In this document: positions 8,216-15,363 of the stretch, piece after piece
Position numbering within the stretch: position 1 is the first letter of the stretch
Layout: each line of letters starts with the position of its first letter
Assembly (NCBI GenBank): GCA_030038415.1
Contig: JASHOX010000136.1
Span: forward strand, 1-58,112
From: Xanthobacteraceae bacterium
GTDB lineage: Bacteria > Pseudomonadota > Alphaproteobacteria > Rhizobiales > Xanthobacteraceae
DNA: 58,112 nucleotides
Direction of reading: 5' to 3'
Program-made: the position numbers and the translations under genes
The notes under the pieces: generated by a model
What the model saw: only the letters and a program-made list of their open reading frames with translations
Database searches by the model: none
Told to the model about the DNA's origin: nothing

Positions 8216-9517
8216 ATGAGTCCCGATATCCAGATTTTTGTCACTTTCGGGCTTTTTCTGATTTTACTGACCTGCGGCATGGCCGTGCCCTTCGCCATCG
8301 CGGTGCCGGCAACCTTCTATCTTCTGCTGCAAGGCGGCCTGCCGAGCCTCAACAGCCTGGGGCTTGTGAGCTGGGGCAGCATGAACAGCTTTGTCCTCAC
8401 TTGCGTGCCGTTGTTCATGCTGATGGCGGAAATCTTGCGCGTCAGCGGCCTGAGCAGCCGTATCTATGGCGGCCTCGCCAAACTCGTCGCCAAGCTTCCC
8501 GGCGGCTTGCTGCAGACCAATATCGCCGGCTGCGCGATCTTTGCCTCGGTGAGCGGCTCGAGCATCGCGACGGCGGCTTCGATAGGCGGCGTGGCGCTGC
8601 CGCAGCTGACGCGGCGGAATTACGACCGGCGTCTGGCCGCAGGCTCCCTCGCCGCCGGCGGCACGCTCGGCATCCTCCTGCCGCCTAGCTTCGGCATGAT
8701 CGTCTACGGCACTTTCACCGAAACCTCGGTGCCGAAATTGTTCATGGCGGGCATCGTCCCCGGCCTGATCATGACCGCGACGTTCATGACCTATATTGGC
8801 GCCCATGCCGTGACCGTGCCGGGCGTAGCGCCGCGCGAATCCGGGCCGCGTTCGCTCCATGAGTTGTTTGCGGCGCTGTGCGACGTGCTGCCGTTCGCGC
8901 TGCTTATTGCCGGCACGCTCGGCGGCATTTACGCCGGGATCGTCACCACAACCGAAGGGGCGACCATCGGCTGCAGTCTTGCGATCATTCTCGGCGCCGT
9001 ATTCGGCGAGCTGACGCCACGAGCCGTGCTCACTGCGAGCTACAATACGATCAAATTCTCCGGCAACATTCTGTTCATCATCTTCACGGCCTATATATTC
9101 TCCTACGCCATCAGCTTCGCCGGCGTCGGCGAAAAGGTCACCGCCTTCATTGTCGGCTTGCATCTAAGCCGGCTGGAGTTCTTTCTGGCGCTGCTCGTGC
9201 TCTACACCGTGCTCGGTTGCCTGATCGAAAGCCTGGGCATGATCGTCATCACGGTGCCGCTGATCTTTCCGGTGCTGCCAAGCTACGGGATCGATCCGCT
9301 GTTGTTCGGCGTCGTGCTCGTTCTCTTTGTCGAGCTTGGACAGATTTCGCCACCGATCGGGATCAATCTCTTCGTCATCCAGAGCATCTGGGACGGCAAG
9401 CTGAGCGAGGTCGTTCTCGGCACGGTACCGTTTCACCTCGCCATGTTTGCGGTACTGGCGCTGGTGATCTTATATCCCGACCTCGCGCTTTGGCTGCCGC
9501 ATCATTTGTCCCGATAA
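8216..9517 (+). CDS. dctM: TRAP transporter large permease (DctM family)
   Basis: A 433-residue membrane protein with about 12 hydrophobic segments. Family motifs include VPLFMLMAEILRVSG, SVSGSSIATAASIGGVALPQLTRRNYD, GGTLGILLPPSFGMIVYG and QISPPIGINLFVIQ. It forms the sodium-driven transport channel of the TRAP system together with the preceding dctQ product. Length is typical. A gene for a MetE-like zinc enzyme starts 15 bp downstream, so the operon probably includes it. Confidence 0.95.
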   Translation: MSPDIQIFVTFGLFLILLTCGMAVPFAIAVPATFYLLLQGGLPSLNSLGLVSWGSMNSFVLTCVPLFMLMAEILRVSGLSSRIYGGLAKLVAKLPGGLLQTNIAGCAIFASVSGSSIATAASIGGVALPQLTRRNYDRRLAAGSLAAGGTLGILLPPSFGMIVYGTFTETSVPKLFMAGIVPGLIMTATFMTYIGAHAVTVPGVAPRESGPRSLHELFAALCDVLPFALLIAGTLGGIYAGIVTTTEGATIGCSLAIILGAVFGELTPRAVLTASYNTIKFSGNILFIIFTAYIFSYAISFAGVGEKVTAFIVGLHLSRLEFFLALLVLYTVLGCLIESLGMIVITVPLIFPVLPSYGIDPLLFGVVLVLFVELGQISPPIGINLFVIQSIWDGKLSEVVLGTVPFHLAMFAVLALVILYPDLALWLPHHLSR

Positions 9518-9532
9518 GGCACGACAACGACA

Positions 9533-10699
9533 ATGCAACGCAGCGATTCGCGGATCTTGACGACCCATACCGGCAGCCTGCCGCGGCCGCGGCCGCTGAC
9601 GGAGCTTTACGCACTGCGCGCCAGGGGCGCGGCGGTGAACGGCGGCGCAATCGAACGCGCCGGCCGCGACGCGGTGCGCGAAGTCGTCAAAAAGCAGCAC
9701 GCCGCCGGCATCGACGTCGGCAATAACGGCGAGCAACAGCGGGACTCCTTTTTCCTCTATCTCAAGTCGCGCTTGTCGGGGCTGGGCGGCAGCTGGGAAC
9801 GGCCGTCGCGCGCCGACGTCGACCGTTACCCGGAGTTCAAGCGCATGTGGAACGAGCAGCATGCCGCGCGGACGCAGGTCTCGGCGCTCGGCGGATTGCC
9901 AAAGGCGATCGGCGAGGTGCGTTACATCGATCCCGGCGCCATCGCGGCGGAATGTCGCTTTTTCAACGAGGTGCTGGCCGAATCGCCGGGTGTCTTCGTC
10001 GAAGCCTTCATGAGTGCGCCGTCGCCGGGCATTCTCGCCACCGCGGTTCGCAACGAGCATTACGATACACAGTCGAATTATCTCGCCGCGCTCGGCAAGG
10101 CATTGCAGGTGGAATACGAGGCGATCGCGAACAGCGGGCTCTTGCTGCAGATCGACGCGCCCGATTTGGCGCTGGAGCGCCACATCACCTACAAGGACCT
10201 GCCGGTGTCCGACTTCGTCGACTTCGTCGCCGAGGTCGTCTCGACCATCAACCGAGCGCTCGCCAACGTGCCGCGCGCTCAAGTGCGCTTGCATGTGTGC
10301 TGGGGCAATTCGGAATCGCCGCACGATTGCGACGTGCCGCTCGAAGCCATCCTGCCTGCGCTTCTTGCAGCCAATGTCGGCGGGCTGGTCCTGCCCTTCG
10401 CCAACCCGCGGCATGCCCACGAATTCCGCTGCTTCGAAAAATATCCGCTGCGAGGCGACCAAATTCTCGTGGCGGGCGTCATCGACAGCTTGACCAACTT
10501 CGTCGAACATCCGGAGGTCGTGGCCGACCGCCTGCAGCGCGTCGCCGCGGTCATTGGCGATCCGACTCGGGTCTTGGCCGGCACCGATTGCGGTTTCGAT
10601 ACCTCGGCCGGCTGGGGCCGCGTCGCCGAGGACGTCGTCTGGGCTAAGCTTGCAAGCCTGCGCGACGGCGCGCGGCTCGCATCCGAGCGATTGTTCTAG
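9533..10699 (+). CDS. Stand-alone MetE-like zinc alkyltransferase
   Basis: A 388-residue protein matching only the C-terminal catalytic barrel of cobalamin-independent methionine synthase (full MetE is about 750 residues). Landmarks are LTTHTGSLPRP near the start, VGNNGEQQRDSFFLYL, HVCWGN (His and Cys like the MetE zinc ligands) and GTDCGF near the end (the last zinc-ligand Cys). Proteins of this size include folate-independent methionine synthases and epoxyalkane:coenzyme M transferases, so the acceptor thiol and alkyl donor are open. It is the last gene of a TRAP operon, suggesting it acts on the imported solute or a product of it (inference). It should not be called MetE on this evidence. 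Confidence 0.8.
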   Translation: MQRSDSRILTTHTGSLPRPRPLTELYALRARGAAVNGGAIERAGRDAVREVVKKQHAAGIDVGNNGEQQRDSFFLYLKSRLSGLGGSWERPSRADVDRYPEFKRMWNEQHAARTQVSALGGLPKAIGEVRYIDPGAIAAECRFFNEVLAESPGVFVEAFMSAPSPGILATAVRNEHYDTQSNYLAALGKALQVEYEAIANSGLLLQIDAPDLALERHITYKDLPVSDFVDFVAEVVSTINRALANVPRAQVRLHVCWGNSESPHDCDVPLEAILPALLAANVGGLVLPFANPRHAHEFRCFEKYPLRGDQILVAGVIDSLTNFVEHPEVVADRLQRVAAVIGDPTRVLAGTDCGFDTSAGWGRVAEDVVWAKLASLRDGARLASERLF

Positions 10700-10724
10700 G
10701 GAAACGAGGGTCGCGGCGGGCCGC

Positions 10725-10946
10725 TTAATCCTCGATCAGCCGTTCGAGCTCGACCTGAATGCTCTCGCCGGGCGTGCAGCGATGGCCGGCACCGGCGGCG
10801 AGCAGCATACGGGCTTCCTCGGAGGTCTCCGCCTCGACGCACCACTCCTCGACCCGCGTCACCACCATCCGGGCGTGAAACAGCCGCGGCTTGGGCTTTT
10901 CCGCAGGTCGCGGTGGCTCTTTTCTCAGTGCGCTGCTGACCGGCAT
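10725..10946 (-). CDS. Small hypothetical protein
   Basis: A 73-residue acidic protein, not recognised. The first 22 residues are Lys/Pro-rich (KEPPRPAEKPKPRLF). The rest (ARMVVTRVEEWCVEAETSEEARMLLAAGAGHRCTPGESIQVELERLIED) looks like a compact beta-alpha-beta fold with two cysteines. GGGAG precedes the ATG by nine bases. It is convergent with the MetE-like gene and divergent from ku. The composition looks protein-like rather than a GC shadow, but no family was recognised. Confidence 0.55.
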   Translation of the reverse strand: MPVSSALRKEPPRPAEKPKPRLFHARMVVTRVEEWCVEAETSEEARMLLAAGAGHRCTPGESIQVELERLIED

Positions 10947-11098
10947 GAATTGGCGCTCCCGAATCGGCGAATCAGCGGGAGTCTAGGCCAAACGCCTGGG
11001 AAGAACAAAGACGAAACGGGTGATAACTACCGCCGCGGTGTTCCCTTGTGGAACGCCGGTTCCCTGATATCGTTGAGTCGACGTTCCCGACCCCTGTT

Positions 11099-11147
11099 GA
11101 GCATGATCTTTTCCGAAAACCCGCTTCCACTTTTCGGGATCATGCTC
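11099..11147. repeat. Palindromic GAGCATGATC...GATCATGCTC repeat
   Basis: A 49-bp inverted repeat. GAGCATGATC at the left pairs with GGATCATGCTC at the right, and inside, TTTTCCGAAAA and CACTTTTCGG also pair. Repeats of this form are, from memory, abundant between genes in Bradyrhizobium and relatives. It ends 19 bases before the ku start, so it probably lies in the ku leader and could form a hairpin in the transcript. Confidence 0.65.
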
Positions 11148-11166
11148 CGAGTAACGGAGTAGTACC

Positions 11167-12102
11167 GTGGCCCCGCGCGCGTATTGGAAAGGCTATTTGA
11201 AGCTGTCGCTGGTTTCCTGCCCGATCGCGCTGTTTCCGGCAACGTCGGAGCGGGAAAAGATCAGCTTCCACCAGCTCAACAAAGAGACCGGCAACCGCAT
11301 CCGCTACAAGAAAATCGACGCCGAGACCGGCGACGAGGTGGAAAACGCCGACATCGTCAAGGGCTATGAGCTGGCCAAGGGCGAATATATCGAGCTCGAT
11401 CCCGAAGAGCTCGACGCGGTCGCTATCGAATCCAAGCATGCCATCGAAATCGACGAATTCGTGCCGCGCAGCGAGATCGACGAGCTCTACATGCGCGATC
11501 CGTATTACATCGTGCCGGACGGCGAGGTCGCCCAGCAGGCCTTTGCCGTCATCCGCGAGGCGATCCGCAAGGAAGGCATGGTGGCGCTCGGCAAGGTGGT
11601 GTTCACCTCGCGCGAGCACATCATCGCGCTCGAAGCGCGCGGCAAAGGCATGGTCGGGATGACGCTGCGTTATCCTTACGAGGTACGCGACGAAAAGGAG
11701 TATTTCGAGGACATCGAGGACGAGAAGATTCCGAAGGACATGCTCGAGCTCGCTGTGCATATCGTCGAAAGCAAGACCGGACATTTCAAGCCGGCCGAGT
11801 TCAAGGACGACTACGAGGACGCGCTGAAGGATTTGCTGCGCAAGAAGCAGAAGGGCGAGAAGATCGAGCGGTCGAAAGAGCCCGAGCCGTCGAACGTCAT
11901 TAATCTGATGGACGCGTTGCGCCAGAGCGTGAAAGCCGGCGGCGGTGGCCGTGGCGGCGCGCAGCGCGCCCCGGCGAAGCGCGGTAAGAAGAAGGTCGAA
12001 GGCCAACGCGAAATGTTGCTGTCGATCGCCGGCAAGAAGGGCAAAGAGGCGGCCACCAAGCACGTCGCCCGATCCGGTTCGCGGCATAAGAAAGCGAGCT
12101 GA
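11167..12102 (+). CDS. ku: Non-homologous end joining protein Ku
   Basis: A 311-residue bacterial Ku. It starts at GTG (MAPRAYWKGYLKLSLVSCPIALFPAT) and carries the beta-barrel core with ISFHQLNKETGNRIRYKK and the DNA-encircling region. After about residue 250 comes a Gly/Lys-rich C-terminal extension (GGGGRGGAQRAPAKRGKKK), common in rhizobial Ku and thought to help DNA binding. Ku homodimers bind double-strand break ends and recruit the ligase LigD; no ligD is present in this window. The stop overlaps the next small gene by one base (TGATG). Confidence 0.96.
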   Translation: MAPRAYWKGYLKLSLVSCPIALFPATSEREKISFHQLNKETGNRIRYKKIDAETGDEVENADIVKGYELAKGEYIELDPEELDAVAIESKHAIEIDEFVPRSEIDELYMRDPYYIVPDGEVAQQAFAVIREAIRKEGMVALGKVVFTSREHIIALEARGKGMVGMTLRYPYEVRDEKEYFEDIEDEKIPKDMLELAVHIVESKTGHFKPAEFKDDYEDALKDLLRKKQKGEKIERSKEPEPSNVINLMDALRQSVKAGGGGRGGAQRAPAKRGKKKVEGQREMLLSIAGKKGKEAATKHVARSGSRHKKAS

Positions 12103-12323
12103 TGCCGGGAAAGCGCGTCCAGCTCGACGACGAGACCTGGCGCGCGCTCGACCTGCTCGGCCGCGATCAGATGAAGGACTTTCAAGAGCTCGCCGACGAA
12201 GCGTTCAGCGATCTATTGAAGAAGCACGGCCGGCCGGTCGACCTCAAAGAAGCGCTGCGGCGCAGCGCCGGCGTCTCCGCCACCGTGCACCGATTGAAGC
12301 CTGACAAAAAGAAACGGCGCTAG
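12102..12323 (+). CDS. Small ribbon-helix-helix-like protein coupled to ku
   Basis: A 73-residue basic protein. The start MPGKRVQLDDETWRALDLLGRDQMKDFQELADEAFSDLLKK resembles a ribbon-helix-helix DNA-binding unit (a short strand with VQLDDETW followed by two helices). The tail is Lys/Arg-rich (KPDKKKRR). Its ATG overlaps the ku stop codon by one base, so translation is probably coupled. Two ideas are an autoregulator or a DNA-binding accessory to Ku; neither is shown. It does not look like a toxin-antitoxin pair because no partner follows. Confidence 0.7.
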   Translation: MPGKRVQLDDETWRALDLLGRDQMKDFQELADEAFSDLLKKHGRPVDLKEALRRSAGVSATVHRLKPDKKKRR

Positions 12324-12359
12324 CAAGATGAGCCCCTGACGACACGGGGGCTGCCAACC

Positions 12360-12974
12360 ATGCAACCGTGCGATCTCGGACGAACCATGCTGCTCTGCGT
12401 GATCGGCGGCTCGGCCGACGCCATCGCCTTTCTGCGCTACGACACCTTCGTCGGGGCGATGAGCGGCAATACCGTGCTGCTGGGTATCGACCTCGCCGAA
12501 GCCAAACTCAACCGCGCCGGCTTCCATTTCGGCATCATTGCGATTTTTCTAGCGGCGGTCATCGTCACGGAAGTCGCGTTAAAGCTTAAGATTCCACCAA
12601 GTCTGCCGCTGGTGTTCACCGCGCTGATGCTGGGCGGCTCTGAATTGATCGCCAGCCAATGGAGCGCCGCGATCTGTGCCGCCGGGCTCGGCATGCAAAA
12701 TGCCGCAGTGCGCAGCATCGCCGGCGTGCCGATCAATACCGTCTTCATTACGGGCAATCTGGTCACGCTCGGGACGGCGGTGCCGGAAACTTCGGCGCCG
12801 GAGCAGCAAGCAACGCTGGCGGTGCTCACGATCGCCTGGATCGCCTACGCCGTAGGCGCCGTCGCCGGCGCACTGGCGCTGCATCTGATCGATTATCCCA
12901 TGATCGTGCCGGCGGCGCTGGCGCTTGCGGCGGCCATCGTCGAGACCTCGGCTGACCGTCGCGGGCAAAGCTGA
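12360..12974 (+). CDS. DUF1275 (YoaK-like) membrane protein
   Basis: A 204-residue membrane protein with about six hydrophobic segments. It has DUF1275 signatures: GGSADAIAFLRYDTFVGAMSGNTVLLG near the start and LGMQNAAVRSIAGVPINTVFITGNLV in the middle, which look like two related halves. The family has no assigned transport substrate. The length is slightly short compared with the usual 220-240 residues but both halves are present. It follows the ku pair by 36 bp; whether it shares their transcript is unknown. Confidence 0.85.
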   Translation: MQPCDLGRTMLLCVIGGSADAIAFLRYDTFVGAMSGNTVLLGIDLAEAKLNRAGFHFGIIAIFLAAVIVTEVALKLKIPPSLPLVFTALMLGGSELIASQWSAAICAAGLGMQNAAVRSIAGVPINTVFITGNLVTLGTAVPETSAPEQQATLAVLTIAWIAYAVGAVAGALALHLIDYPMIVPAALALAAAIVETSADRRGQS

Positions 12975-13099
12975 CCAGAGCCAATTTACGGAAATCGCAT
13001 CGGCGCGGTGTGAATTGATTGCCGTTGACAGCGCGCCGGATTGGCCGCGTCAGTTCATGATGGGCGATTTTTTGCGAATCAACCAGCAAGGGGAACGGA

Positions 13100-13756
13100 A
13101 TGCGAAGCGCTGCATCTTACCATTTGGCGGCGGACCGCCGTGCTAAGCCGTCGAGCCGCCGGGGGATAGTTCTGTTTTGGTCCGCCGCGATGCTGGCCGG
13201 CGCCAGTCTGGCGATGCCGCTTCGCGCCCATGCCGCGGATAAGCACGAGATCGCCCGCGGCAAATATCTGGTGACCTTCGGCAGCTGCACCGATTGCCAC
13301 ACGCCGGGCAGCTTTTTCGGCAGGCCGGACATGACCAAATTTCTCGGTGGCTCCGACGTCGGATTTGCCATTCCGGGACTCGGCGTTTTCGTCGGTCCCA
13401 ATCTGACGCCCGATAAGGCGACCGGTTTGGGAAATTGGACCAGTGCGCAAATCGTCAATGCAATCACGAAAGGGCAAACTCCTCAGGGCCGCACGCTGGC
13501 GCCGGTCATGCCGTGGCACGCTTATGCCAACCTGACCAAACCGGATGCGCTGGCGATCGCCGCCTATCTCAAGAGCCTGCCGCCGGTGTCGCATCAGGTC
13601 GCCGGGCCGTTCGGCCCGAAGGAGACGCCGACTACGTTCGTGATGGCGGTCATCCCCGGCGCGATTTACGCAAAAATTGCAAACCCGCCGCCGCCGGCTG
13701 CTCCACCGCCGGCGGCGGCAGCAAGCCCGGCGCCGGCCGCGCCCGCCGCGAAGTAA
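13100..13756 (+). CDS. Exported c-type cytochrome (monoheme)
   Basis: A 218-residue protein with an N-terminal signal segment (SRRGIVLFWSAAMLAGASLAMPLRAHAAD) followed by ARGKYLVTFGSCTDCHTPG, whose CxxCH binds heme c. A methionine that could be the sixth ligand lies in LAPVMPWHAYANL. The end of the protein is a low-complexity Pro/Ala tract (PPPPAAPPPAAAASPAPAAPAAK). The layout resembles the small cytochromes that accompany dehydrogenases or oxidases, and it is similar to the diheme protein encoded at 31598-32548. AAGGGG precedes the ATG. Its electron partners are unknown. Confidence 0.88.
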   Translation: MRSAASYHLAADRRAKPSSRRGIVLFWSAAMLAGASLAMPLRAHAADKHEIARGKYLVTFGSCTDCHTPGSFFGRPDMTKFLGGSDVGFAIPGLGVFVGPNLTPDKATGLGNWTSAQIVNAITKGQTPQGRTLAPVMPWHAYANLTKPDALAIAAYLKSLPPVSHQVAGPFGPKETPTTFVMAVIPGAIYAKIANPPPPAAPPPAAAASPAPAAPAAK

Positions 13757-13766
13757 TTGCCGCGAT

Positions 13767-14165
13767 TCAAGAGCCGAAGACCACCGCGTGCACGATGCGG
13801 CCGGGCGCAAAGGTGAATATCCCGGCGATCACCGGCGCGCCGACGAAAAGCCCGATCACGGCGCGGCGGTGGCGCACAACGTCGTGGCGGTGCGCGGCGA
13901 CAACCGCGACCGGCAGCATGACTAGCGTGAAGATCGCCAACAGGTGGATCGGGCTCCACGGTCCCCACAGCGGGATCTGAGGGATGAAAAAGGCGGTGAC
14001 GCTGACCACGAGCATCAGCGTCACCCAGATCCAGCAAAGCGTGAGATGCGGCAGCGTGCCTTTCGGCGCCGGCAACTGCACTACGCCGAGCGCAAACGCG
14101 GTCATGGCCGCAAAGGCATGAATGCGGATCGCCCGTGCAGCGTCGAGGAGCGGCGCGAGAGTCAT
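13767..14165 (-). CDS. DUF2306-like small membrane protein
   Basis: A 132-residue protein with four hydrophobic helices. The pattern RIHAFAAMTAFALGVVQLPAPKGTLPHLTLCWIWVTLML followed by SPIHLLAIFTL and AHRHDVVRHRRAVIGLF matches DUF2306, a four-helix family with conserved His residues reminiscent of heme-binding membrane proteins. The ATG at 14165 is preferred over 14234 because it lies 10 bp from the stop of the upstream amidohydrolase, suggesting one transcript. It is convergent with the cytochrome c gene, with only 10 bp between the stops. Confidence 0.75.
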   Translation of the reverse strand: MTLAPLLDAARAIRIHAFAAMTAFALGVVQLPAPKGTLPHLTLCWIWVTLMLVVSVTAFFIPQIPLWGPWSPIHLLAIFTLVMLPVAVVAAHRHDVVRHRRAVIGLFVGAPVIAGIFTFAPGRIVHAVVFGS

Positions 14166-14175
14166 GGCGCGCCCG

Positions 14176-15240
14176 TTACAGCCCCAGAAGCCGCTTGCTG
14201 TTGCCGCCGGCCAACGCCGCGATTGTTGAGGCATCGAAACCGTCGACGCCGGCGATGTGTCCGACCGGATCGTAGTCGGCCATGTCGAATGGATAATCGG
14301 TGCCCATCACGACGTGATCGGCGCCGAACACGCGCACCAATTCGGCGAGCTGGTACGGCGTGAACACCACCGTGTCAACAAAGATGCGCTTCAGGTAGGT
14401 GGTCGGCGGCTGCGGCAGATCGCCATGCGCGTCCGAGCGCGCGCCCCAGGCATGATCGATGCGGCCCGGATAAGCGCCGAGATAGCCGCCGCCGTGCACA
14501 GCGAGAAGCTTCAAATTGGGATGCCGCTCCAGAACGCCGTCGAAGATCAGATAATGCAGCGCGATCGTCGTCTCGAGCGGATTGCCGATGACGTTGTTGA
14601 AATAGAATCGCTCGAAGCGCGACGCCTCGGTGAAGCCGTTAGGATGGATCATCACCAGCGCGCCAAGTTCTTCGGCCTTTTTCCAGAACGGCGCGAAGGC
14701 CGGATCGGACAGTTCCTTGCCGGCGACATTGGTCAAAACCTCTACCCCGGTGAAGCCGAGCTTTTTGACACAGCGCTCGAGCTCCTTGGCCGCTTCCTGG
14801 CCGTCTGGCATCGGCACCGTGCCGAAGCCCTTCATGCGGTCGGGATATTTGCCGCAAAATTCGGCGATGCCGTCGTTGACGATCCGCGCTGCTTGCACCG
14901 CGATGTCGAGCGGCACCGTATAATAGCATTGCAGCGGCGGCGGCGCGATCATCTGGACGTCGATGGCCATGGCGTCGAGATCGGCGAGCCGGTGCTCGTG
15001 ACCGCGCCGCGCGCTGATGTCGGCGGCCTGCTTTTGCGTGAGCGCCTTGGAATCGGGGGTGGCGAAGTGAGCCAGCGGCACCGTCGTCATATCGAGATGC
15101 GGACCGACGAATTTCGCCGCTTCCGGCACGTCGACATGGGCATGAATGTCGATAGTGACGCTCTTCGGCCGCACCTCGCGGCCCGCTTTGCCGTGCTTGC
15201 GCGCCGCGGTTGGTCCGTATTTGTTCCAGAGTTCGGGCAT
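14176..15240 (-). CDS. Amidohydrolase family protein (ACMSD-like metal-dependent hydrolase)
   Basis: A 354-residue TIM-barrel enzyme of the amidohydrolase-2 group. Metal-site motifs are DIHAHVD (HxH, near residue 30), VMIHPNG, LAVHGGGYLGAYPGR, and the catalytic Asp in MGTDYPFD near the C-terminus. Family members include aminocarboxymuconate semialdehyde decarboxylase and gamma-resorcylate decarboxylase, so decarboxylation of an aromatic-derived acid is possible; the substrate is not determined. The start MPELWNKYG at 15240 is chosen because AAGGA precedes it; an upstream in-frame start at 15342 adds an unlikely Arg-rich leader. The DUF2306 gene follows by 10 bp. Confidence 0.88.
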   Translation of the reverse strand: MPELWNKYGPTAARKHGKAGREVRPKSVTIDIHAHVDVPEAAKFVGPHLDMTTVPLAHFATPDSKALTQKQAADISARRGHEHRLADLDAMAIDVQMIAPPPLQCYYTVPLDIAVQAARIVNDGIAEFCGKYPDRMKGFGTVPMPDGQEAAKELERCVKKLGFTGVEVLTNVAGKELSDPAFAPFWKKAEELGALVMIHPNGFTEASRFERFYFNNVIGNPLETTIALHYLIFDGVLERHPNLKLLAVHGGGYLGAYPGRIDHAWGARSDAHGDLPQPPTTYLKRIFVDTVVFTPYQLAELVRVFGADHVVMGTDYPFDMADYDPVGHIAGVDGFDASTIAALAGGNSKRLLGL

Positions 15241-15363
15241 GGGAGTTTCCTTGCTCACGTCACGCCGTCCGTGCGGCGCGCATAGGGAACGCAATCTGCT
15301 CGATAGCGGCCTCAGGCACAACCGGCTTTTCGCGATTGCCATCCATGCCCGGTTTAAAGTTCT

